This document shows, piece by piece, positions 1 through 5,942 of a DNA stretch of 21,443 nt. Under the pieces are notes generated by a model. That model was not told where the DNA came from. It saw only the letters and a list, made by a program, of their open reading frames with translations, and ran no database searches. This DNA comes from CAYOWK01 sp964407665 (GTDB lineage: Bacteria > Pseudomonadota > Alphaproteobacteria > Caulobacterales > Hyphomonadaceae), in contig CAYOWK010000063.1 in the NCBI GenBank assembly GCA_964407665.1, forward strand, positions 1 to 21,443, written 5' to 3'. Both the position numbers and the translations under genes were made by a program. How positions within the stretch are numbered: position 1 is the first letter of the stretch; each line of letters begins with the position of its first letter.

Positions 1-1751
1 GGGGCGGTCATGCCGGCTGCTGCGGCTTCGGCGAAGCGCGGCCAGAGCTCGGCATGGACACCGCCCATCTCGACGCAGAGGACGGCGAGCTGCTCGAGAA
101 ACTGCGAGGCCTGCTGTCCGGCGACGCCTGCCCATACGCGCGCCCCGCGTGGCGAAGCGGGGGAGACGGCGATGCGCTCGGCCATCATGGCGCAGGCTTC
201 GGCGGCGGCGGCGCCATCAACGAGATCGTCCGAGACCGTGTCGCCGGCGATCTCGTGGATGGCGGCGAGATCGCGGATCAGCGCGGCGCCGTCGATCTGT
301 GGGTTCTTCTCGATAGTTTCGAGGCGGACGGCGAGGTCTTCCAGCGTGCGGTCCATGCGCGGGGCCCGCAGGGCGCCGCGCTCGATCTCGCTGATCAGGC
401 GTCTGAGTGTGGCGGCGTCACGGTTGAGGCCGGTCAGCGGATGCTTCAGCAGCGCGAGCAGCGTGACCGGTTCGGCCGGGTCCAGCGCCCAGCGCATCAG
501 CATCAGGAGGAAGCTGCCGCTTTCCGTCCGGTGCAGGGGTTCGCCTGCGGAGGCGGGGACGTCGACGCCCCAGCGTTTGAGGATGGCCGAAACGCGGCGG
601 GCGAGCCCGGCTTCCGGGGTCACCAGCGCGGCCGTCGCGCCAGGCGTTTCCAGCGTTTCGCGCAGGAGGAGGGCGGCGGCGAGGGCTTCCTCGGCTTCGT
701 CTTCGGCCTCGATCAGGGTGAGGCCTTCAAGGCCGCGCCGCACCAGCACGTCCGCCGGTTCGGGGTGGGCGAGGTGTTTCAGGCGCGTGTTCCAGGAGGG
801 CGTCGATTCGGCCGGCGCGAGCGCCTCGTTCACCAGCCTGCGCCGGGCCGCAAGTGAGGGAGGGGCCTCTTCGGGGGCCAGCGAGCGGACGTCCGAGGGG
901 TTCACGCCGATGTTCCGAAGGGCGCAGAACAGGGCGTGCTGAGGGTGGCTGGGCGCGCGCTCCACCGATGGCCAGTCCTCGAGATCGGGGTCGAGGCCGG
1001 GGAGAATGATCGCGCCCAGCGGCAGGCGCAGGACGGCCTCCATCAGGACGCGGCCGTTCGGTGTGGCGCCTGTCGAGCCGGCAATGATAACCGGGTGTTG
1101 CGGCGGGGCGGCTTCCCAGCGTGCGGCAAGCGCGAGAGCGGCTTCGCGCTGGCGGGCCATCGTGTCCATCGCGCCCTGTTCTTCAAGCCAGGCGGGCCAG
1201 TGCTGCGCGACGATCTCGAGGAAGGAGGCGGAGATGCGCCAGTGTTCGGCCAGGTCTGTTTCGAGCGACAGTCCGGTCACGCGCTCCCAGTCGACGCCGC
1301 CCGCGACGGCGGCTTCGTCGAGGAGCTTGGCGAGCTCGTCAGCCGCCGCCAGTGCCGAGGACGGGGGGAGTTCGGGCTCTTTCATCGCCTTGCGCCAGCC
1401 CTGGATCAGGCGGGCCAGAGCGCCGCGACGGCGCGCAGGTGCGATGGCGGGCGGCAGGTCCAGCGCTTCGGGGCCGATGGCGGCGCTCGCGTCCTCTGCG
1501 TCGCCCATGGCGCGGATGTCGGGAACGATCAGCGCGCCGCCCATCGCCGTGTAGAGCGACATCGCGAAGGCGCGGCCGGCGCGGCGGTTGGGCAGGAAGA
1601 CGATGGCGTCGCCAAGCGCTGCCGGGTTCTGGCGCGCGCCGGTGGCGTCGATCAGGGCGCCCGCTAGCGCGTCGAGGAAGGGCGCCGACGGCGGGATCGA
1701 CCAGATGCGCGGACCCTGCCCGGCGTCGAAGAGGCCGGATGCGGGGTTCAG
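1..1751 (-). CDS. addB: AddB, helicase-nuclease subunit for double-strand-break repair (3' end outside window)
   Basis: This is the N-terminal ~583 codons of a protein running off the left edge; the family is about 1000 residues, so the C-terminal nuclease part is not visible. AddB works with AddA to resect double-strand breaks for RecA loading. The frame stays open from 1751 to 1 and has the family's N-terminal pattern: an early IWSIPPSAPFL segment, then IVFLPNRRAGRAFAMSL and IVPDIRAMGD, matching the 'PTRRAARAL ... PRIRPLGD' type of degenerate helicase start, and later VIIAGSTGATPNG, a pattern typical of AddB. No ATG, GTG or TTG lies in frame near the conserved start. A CTG at 1751-1749 overlaps the murU TGA (CTGA) and has GGAG eight bases upstream, so I place the start there. 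It is the last visible gene of the tsaE-amgK-murU-addB run. Identity is well supported by pattern; the start codon is inference. Confidence 0.85.
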   Translation of the reverse strand, partial: MNPASGLFDAGQGPRIWSIPPSAPFLDALAGALIDATGARQNPAALGDAIVFLPNRRAGRAFAMSLYTAMGGALIVPDIRAMGDAEDASAAIGPEALDLPPAIAPARRRGALARLIQGWRKAMKEPELPPSSALAAADELAKLLDEAAVAGGVDWERVTGLSLETDLAEHWRISASFLEIVAQHWPAWLEEQGAMDTMARQREAALALAARWEAAPPQHPVIIAGSTGATPNGRVLMEAVLRLPLGAIILPGLDPDLEDWPSVERAPSHPQHALFCALRNIGVNPSDVRSLAPEEAPPSLAARRRLVNEALAPAESTPSWNTRLKHLAHPEPADVLVRRGLEGLTLIEAEDEAEEALAAALLLRETLETPGATAALVTPEAGLARRVSAILKRWGVDVPASAGEPLHRTESGSFLLMLMRWALDPAEPVTLLALLKHPLTGLNRDAATLRRLISEIERGALRAPRMDRTLEDLAVRLETIEKNPQIDGAALIRDLAAIHEIAGDTVSDDLVDGAAAAEACAMMAERIAVSPASPRGARVWAGVAGQQASQFLEQLAVLCVEMGGVHAELWPRFAEAAAAGMTA

Positions 1752-2473
1752 CGGCGAGGCTCCATCTTGTCCAGCAGCGCTTCGGCCTCGTCGCGGGCGG
1801 CGGGGTCGCCGACGTGCATCCAGAACGGCGACATCACCGCGCCCATCAGGCGCCCGCGTGCGTTGAAGTCGCTCCAGTAGCGGTTGGCGGAGAAGGGCTC
1901 CACCGGGTAGCCGGTGAGGCGGTCGGCTTGCGTGATGTAGGAGCCGGCGAAGACGTAGGGCGCGCGCGGCCGGTCGCCCCGGCGTTCGAGCTGGCCGGCG
2001 CTGCTGAGGTAGAAGTCGCCGGGCCCACGAAAGCCCATCGTCTGGTCCATGTCCGCCAGCAGCAGCAGGGCGTCCATGCGCGAGCCGTCCCACTGGTCGG
2101 CGAGCTTCAGGTAGGTGTCGTCGCCATCGGTGGCCCAGGTGACGTCGGTGTTGATGGCGAAGAAGGGATCGGGGCCAATGAGGGGCAGGGCCTGGATGAC
2201 GCCGCCGCCGGTCTCGAGCAGCACCTTGCGCTCGTCCGAGATGATGATCTCGAGATCGGTGCGCCTTGCGAGATGCGCTTCCATCTGGTCGGCGAAGTGG
2301 TGGACGTTGACGATGGCGCGTTCGACGCCCTGGCGCACCAGCTTGTCGAGGACGCGGTCGACCAGTGTGCGGCCTGCGACCTCGATCAGCGGCTTGGGCC
2401 GCGTGTCGGTGAGGGGCTTCATGCGGGTGCCGAGGCCCGCAGAGAGCAGCATGGCGGTGCGGATACGGGTCAT
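1748..2473 (-). CDS. murU: N-acetylmuramate-1-phosphate uridylyltransferase (MurU-type nucleotidyltransferase)
   Basis: This 241-residue sugar-1-phosphate nucleotidyltransferase has an N-terminal Rossmann-type motif, AMLLSAGLGTRMKPLTD (about residues 7-23), followed by RPKPLIEVAGR, which binds the nucleotide. FAINTDV in the middle supplies the metal-binding aspartate, and PYVFAGSYI lies in the C-terminal half. In the MurU pathway it converts MurNAc-1-phosphate and UTP to UDP-MurNAc, returning recycled cell-wall sugar to peptidoglycan synthesis in the cytoplasm. The specific role is inferred from the partner: amgK lies immediately upstream and the two overlap by four bases (ATGA), which indicates translational coupling. 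On its own the sequence would only support a nucleotidyltransferase (GlmU/RfbA-like N-terminal domain). The phosphatase MupP, also needed in the Pseudomonas pathway, is not in the window. Confidence 0.85.
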   Translation of the reverse strand: MTRIRTAMLLSAGLGTRMKPLTDTRPKPLIEVAGRTLVDRVLDKLVRQGVERAIVNVHHFADQMEAHLARRTDLEIIISDERKVLLETGGGVIQALPLIGPDPFFAINTDVTWATDGDDTYLKLADQWDGSRMDALLLLADMDQTMGFRGPGDFYLSSAGQLERRGDRPRAPYVFAGSYITQADRLTGYPVEPFSANRYWSDFNARGRLMGAVMSPFWMHVGDPAARDEAEALLDKMEPRR

Positions 2474-3588
2474 GGGGCGGGCACCAGCAGGTGGGGTGCT
2501 GCGGCCTTCACGAAGTCATGCGCCTCGCCCAGCGCCGGGTGGCTCAGCGTCTCGTTGAGGAGGCCGCGCAGGCGGGGCTGGAAGCTGTCGTACTTGGGCT
2601 TGGCGTCGCGCACGACGAGGCGGGCGAAGATGCCCATGATCCGCATCATGTTCATGGCGCCCAGGACCGCGAGGCGTTCGTCGAAGGCCGCGCGGGTGAG
2701 GCCGGTTCCGGCGAGGTAGGCGGCAATGGCGGCTTCGCGGGCTGCGGGTGAGACGTCGCGGCGGGCGTCGTGCAGCAGCATCGACATGTCCCACTCGCCC
2801 CAGCCGAGGACAGCGTCCTGGAAGTCGATGAGGCCGACCTTCTTCAGGCCCTCTCGTTCGGGCATCCAGATCAGGTTCTCGGCGTGCGGGTCGCGCAGGA
2901 TCAGGGCGCGCGGGAAATCCTCGGCCTGTGCGATGAGGTTTTCGCGCACCCGCTCCCAGCGCAGGCGGACCGCATCGCTGATCCGGAAGTCGAGATCGCG
3001 CTTGGGCATCCACTCGACGAAGAGGTCGGCGTTGGCGCTGAGGGCGAGGTGGTCGTAGGTGAGGATCGGCCATTCGCCGCCGGGATAGGGCAGCGTGAAC
3101 GGCGGTTTCTGGCTGTGAACCGCGGCCAGCATTTCGCCCGCCGCCGCATAGAGCGCGATCTCGTCGCCGCCCTTGCGGATGACCTCCGCAAACAGCTCGT
3201 CGCCGAGGTCCTCGACCAGGGCGAGGCCGTGTTCGAGGTCGACAGCCAGAATGTCCGGGGCGCCGAGGCCGAGCACGGAGAGGTAGGCGGCGACGGCCGC
3301 GAAGGCCTCGACGCGGGAGGCGGCGTCGCGGGAGACCGCATTCCAGCCCAGCGCGAGCCGTTCTTCTTCCGTGGCGCCGGGCGGGCAGGGCGAGGTTTCG
3401 CGCTTGGGGGCGTCCATCAGCATGGCGGTCTGGCCGCCCGGGACGCCTGGGACGGAGCGGCGCAGGCGTTCATACCGGCGGGTGGACGCATCGGGGTTCA
3501 GGGGCGTGCGCTGCGCGCTTCCCCAACCGGACCGGTTGAGGAATTCGACGATCTCGCTTTCGCGATAGTTACCGCCAGTCGCCGCCAA
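2470..3588 (-). CDS. amgK: AmgK-type anomeric MurNAc/GlcNAc kinase (aminoglycoside phosphotransferase family)
   Basis: This is a choline/aminoglycoside-kinase-fold protein of about 372 residues. Numbered from the TTG start, it shows LALVEDLGDELFAE (about 122-135), the catalytic-loop equivalent LRDPHAENLIW (about 231-241) and the metal-binding IDFQDAVLGWGEWDMSMLL (about 254-272). The IDFQDA wording, the early GDAS-like PDASTRRYERL, and linkage to murU point to AmgK, which phosphorylates MurNAc or GlcNAc at the anomeric carbon during cell-wall recycling. The start is uncertain: there is no ATG after the tsaE stop. TTG at 3588 has GGAG eight bases upstream and overlaps tsaE by 20 bases. An ATG at 3645 would overlap tsaE by 77 bases, and the added residues look like out-of-frame tsaE. 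The stop overlaps the murU ATG. It could be another small-molecule kinase, but the pairing makes AmgK the best call. Confidence 0.82.
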   Translation of the reverse strand: MAATGGNYRESEIVEFLNRSGWGSAQRTPLNPDASTRRYERLRRSVPGVPGGQTAMLMDAPKRETSPCPPGATEEERLALGWNAVSRDAASRVEAFAAVAAYLSVLGLGAPDILAVDLEHGLALVEDLGDELFAEVIRKGGDEIALYAAAGEMLAAVHSQKPPFTLPYPGGEWPILTYDHLALSANADLFVEWMPKRDLDFRISDAVRLRWERVRENLIAQAEDFPRALILRDPHAENLIWMPEREGLKKVGLIDFQDAVLGWGEWDMSMLLHDARRDVSPAAREAAIAAYLAGTGLTRAAFDERLAVLGAMNMMRIMGIFARLVVRDAKPKYDSFQPRLRGLLNETLSHPALGEAHDFVKAAAPHLLVPAP

Positions 3589-4030
3589 GCCGGATGCTCC
3601 AGTCGCTGTGATCGGAGAGTCGGGCGATTCGCCCGTCCCCGGCAAAGGATAGTGAGATATCGAGACGCCCCGGCGGCAGATCGCCTCCCAGACGCTCGGG
3701 CCATTCGATCAGGCAGAGGCCATCCGCCGATTCGTCGAGGCCAAGTTCGCGGGCCTCGCGAGGATCCTGCAGGCGGTAGAGGTCGAAATGCCAGATGTCG
3801 AGGTCCGGAGCGGGGTAGGTCTGCACAAGCGTGAAGGTGGGGCTGGGCACGTCCACATCCTCGCCCATCAGGGTGCGGATCAGGGCGCGGGCGAGGGTTG
3901 TCTTGCCGGCGCCGAGCCCGCCGGTGAGCGTGATGACGTCGCCCGGCGCGCAGACAGCCGCCACGCGCGCGCCCAGGGCGGCGGTATCGGCTTCACTGTT
4001 AAGGCTGACGTCGAGCAACCGTGCGTCCAT
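3569..4030 (-). CDS. tsaE: TsaE, ATPase of the tRNA t6A37 modification complex
   Basis: This 153-residue protein has the usual length of TsaE (YjeE). The Walker A motif GGLGAGKTTLARAL lies at about residues 38-51, followed by the family signatures VPSPTFTLVQTY (about 63-74), WHFDLYRL and LIEWPERLG. TsaE works with TsaB and TsaD (Gcp) to place the threonylcarbamoyl group on A37 of ANN-decoding tRNAs; its ATPase resets the complex. It is the first gene of the minus-strand run tsaE-amgK-murU-addB and is divergent from the ferredoxin reductase, with 134 bases between the two start codons. Its 3' end overlaps the likely amgK start, so downstream genes are probably translated from the same message. 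Identification is secure from the motifs. Confidence 0.95.
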   Translation of the reverse strand: MDARLLDVSLNSEADTAALGARVAAVCAPGDVITLTGGLGAGKTTLARALIRTLMGEDVDVPSPTFTLVQTYPAPDLDIWHFDLYRLQDPREARELGLDESADGLCLIEWPERLGGDLPPGRLDISLSFAGDGRIARLSDHSDWSIRLGGDWR

Positions 4031-4039
4031 TGGGCTGAT

Positions 4040-4066
4040 TTGCCGGTCCCTGCGCCTGCTTACAAT
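4040..4066 (+). promoter_or_regulatory. Possible promoter for the ferredoxin reductase operon
   Basis: The spacer between divergent tsaE and the reductase gene contains a good -10-like hexamer TACAAT (4061-4066), with a TTGCCG -35-like hexamer 15 bases upstream (4040-4045). The spacing is one or two bases short of ideal. It would give a leader of roughly 90 bases before the ATG at 4165. I did not find a convincing matching promoter for tsaE on the other strand. Confidence 0.3.
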
Positions 4067-4164
4067 AGCCGGACGGTCATTGGTGTTCTAAAGCAGACAA
4101 TCTACTGCACGCCCGGCGCGCACAGGCCGGGATGCAGCCTCAGACGCAGACTTACGGAGACTTC

Positions 4165-5406
4165 ATGTCGGGGCAGCCAGGCCGGATTGTCATCATTGGC
4201 GCAGGTCAGGCCGGGGCGCAGGCGGCTGTTTCGCTGCGTCTGGCCGGTTACGAGGGGGGACTGACCATCGTCGGCGACGAGACGGCGCCGCCCTACCAGC
4301 GGCCGCCGCTGTCCAAGGGCTACCTGAAAGGGGAGCTTGACGCCGAGCGTCTCTGGCTGAAGCCGGCCGAATACTATCCCGAGCACAAGGTTGACCTGGT
4401 CACCGGATCACCGGTTGTCCGGATCGACATGGCGAACCGGCTTGTGGAGCTGGCGACAGGGTCGGCGCTTTACTGGGACAGGCTGCTGATCGCCACGGGC
4501 GCCCGCCCCCGCAAGCTGGACGTCCCCGGCGCGCAGCTGGACGGCGTGCTGGAGTTGCGGACGCTGGCGGATGTCGACCGGCTCAAGCCGCGCCTGACAG
4601 CGGGCTCGCGCATGGTGGTCGTGGGAGCGGGCTATATCGGGCTTGAGGCGGCCGCCGTCGGACGCCAGCTTGGGGCTGCGGTCACGGTGCTGGAGTACGC
4701 TCCGCAGGTGCTTGGCCGGGTCGCCGGACCGGAAATCGGCCAGTTCTATGTGGATGTGCACACGGCTGAGGGCGTGGATCTGCGCGTGAACGCGCGGCTG
4801 GCCGGTTTCGAGGGCATGGACAGGGTCATGGGCGTCCGGATGGACGACGGCGAGGTCATTCCGGCCGATATCGTCCTGGTGGGTGTTGGCGTCGTCCCCA
4901 ACATGGAAATCGCCCGGGACGCCGGTATCGTGTGCGGCAACGGGATCGTCGTGGACGCCGATGGCCGCACCAGCCAGCCGGATGTGTTCGCGGCAGGCGA
5001 CGTCGCGTTCCGGCCGCTGGTCCACTATGGCCGCGAAGGCCGGCTGGAGTCGGTCCATAACGCCATTGAGGGCGGGAAGCTCGTCGCCGCCGCCATGCTG
5101 GGTCAGGACCCGCCGGCGGTCGATGTGCCGTGGTTCTGGTCGGACCAGTATGATCTCAAGCTGCAGACCGCCGGCTTGTGGAACGGGGCGGACACCCATG
5201 TGGTCCGCGGCCATCCGGCGACGCGCAAGTTTGCAGTGTTTTACCTTAGGGAAGGCAGACTTCTGGCCGTGGATGCGGTCAATTCCGCGCCGGAATTCAT
5301 CGTCGGAAAGAAGCTGATTGCCTCAGGGGCGCCGCTTGCGTCAGCCGAACTAGGCGATACATCCATTTCAATGAAAGACATCGGCGCACGGGCCGTAAAG
5401 GCCTGA
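4165..5406 (+). CDS. NAD(P)H-dependent ferredoxin reductase (FAD-dependent, putidaredoxin-reductase type)
   Basis: This 413-residue flavoprotein has the two-dinucleotide-site layout of oxygenase-coupled reductases. An FAD-binding IVIIGAGQAGAQAA lies at the N-terminus, then PYQRPPLSKGYLKGE, typical of putidaredoxin/rubredoxin reductases. The internal NAD site VVVGAGYIGLEAA is near residue 150, and the second FAD contact DVFAAGDVAF is near residue 275. It would pass electrons from NAD(P)H through FAD to a small [2Fe-2S] ferredoxin. The ATG at 4165 is preceded by GGAG five bases upstream and begins right before the FAD motif, so it is preferred over the ATG at 4132. The ferredoxin gene starts 28 bases downstream on the same strand, so the two form an operon. 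The final acceptor (P450, ring hydroxylase or Fe-S assembly) is not in the window. Confidence 0.92.
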   Translation: MSGQPGRIVIIGAGQAGAQAAVSLRLAGYEGGLTIVGDETAPPYQRPPLSKGYLKGELDAERLWLKPAEYYPEHKVDLVTGSPVVRIDMANRLVELATGSALYWDRLLIATGARPRKLDVPGAQLDGVLELRTLADVDRLKPRLTAGSRMVVVGAGYIGLEAAAVGRQLGAAVTVLEYAPQVLGRVAGPEIGQFYVDVHTAEGVDLRVNARLAGFEGMDRVMGVRMDDGEVIPADIVLVGVGVVPNMEIARDAGIVCGNGIVVDADGRTSQPDVFAAGDVAFRPLVHYGREGRLESVHNAIEGGKLVAAAMLGQDPPAVDVPWFWSDQYDLKLQTAGLWNGADTHVVRGHPATRKFAVFYLREGRLLAVDAVNSAPEFIVGKKLIASGAPLASAELGDTSISMKDIGARAVKA

Positions 5407-5434
5407 CGCCTCCTCCCCGGGAGTTTCTACGCCT

Positions 5435-5755
5435 ATGCCGAAGATCACTTACGTCGACGCCTCCGGCAAGGAGCGCACGGTTGAAGGCAAGAACGGGATG
5501 ACCGTCATGGAGACGGCCATCAAGAACAACATTCCCGGGATCGACGCCGACTGCGGCGGCGCCTGCGCCTGCGCCACCTGCCACGTCTATGTGGACGGCG
5601 CCTTCACCGACAAGGTCGGCAAGCCGTCGGCGATGGAGCAGTCCATGCTCGATTTCGCCGAGAACGTGCAGCCGAACTCCCGCCTGTCCTGCCAGATCAA
5701 GATCAAGGATGATCTGGACGGCCTGAAGGTGACGACCCCGGAAAGCCAGCACTGA
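5435..5755 (+). CDS. [2Fe-2S] ferredoxin, adrenodoxin/putidaredoxin type
   Basis: This 106-residue protein has the standard length of vertebrate-type ferredoxins. The cluster ligands are visible as C-G-G-A-C-A-C-A-T-C followed by HVYV (three of the four ligand cysteines among those shown), plus the distal cysteine in SRLSCQIKI near residue 86. MLDFAENVQPNSRLSCQ is typical of the class that serves bacterial P450s or Fe-S assembly. GGGAG lies upstream of the ATG. It follows the reductase gene by 28 bases, so the pair forms a short NAD(P)H-to-acceptor electron chain. An Isc-type assembly ferredoxin is the main alternative, but no isc or hsc gene is nearby and the reductase partner favours an oxygenase donor. 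Confidence 0.93.
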   Translation: MPKITYVDASGKERTVEGKNGMTVMETAIKNNIPGIDADCGGACACATCHVYVDGAFTDKVGKPSAMEQSMLDFAENVQPNSRLSCQIKIKDDLDGLKVTTPESQH

Positions 5756-5790
5756 GGGCTAGCGGACCAAGTCCGATGCTCTCCCTACTC

Positions 5791-5910
5791 ACCGCTCATC
5801 CCGACGAAAGTCGGGATCCAGAGCGTGAAACCCGGGCATGTCGGTTTTTAGGGGCCACTTCTTTCTGGTGCTTGCGGCCCTGAATCCCGACTTTCGTCGG
5901 GATGAGTGGT
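5791..5910. repeat. REP/BIME-like composite inverted repeat
   Basis: Two 30-base arms (5791-5820 and 5881-5910) are inverted copies matching at 28 of 30 positions, separated by 60 bases. Each arm is itself a hairpin: an 8-bp stem ATCCCGAC / GTCGGGAT closed by GAAA in the left arm and by TTTC in the right. The unit sits between the convergent ends of the ferredoxin gene and divL, the usual place for REP/BIME elements, and could also act as a terminator for both. No open reading frame lies inside. I infer a dispersed non-autonomous element; copy number elsewhere cannot be seen here. Confidence 0.7.
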
Positions 5911-5942
5911 GATAAGTCCGGTACCTAGCCGTATCCTCGTCC

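Noticed and set aside
1121..2719. 532-codon plus-strand open frame across addB, murU and amgK
   Set aside because: It crosses three well-supported minus-strand genes and begins with a long arginine-rich stretch typical of out-of-frame GC-rich DNA.
2770..3834. 354-codon plus-strand open frame opposite amgK and tsaE
   Set aside because: Antisense of two motif-bearing genes; no recognisable domain.
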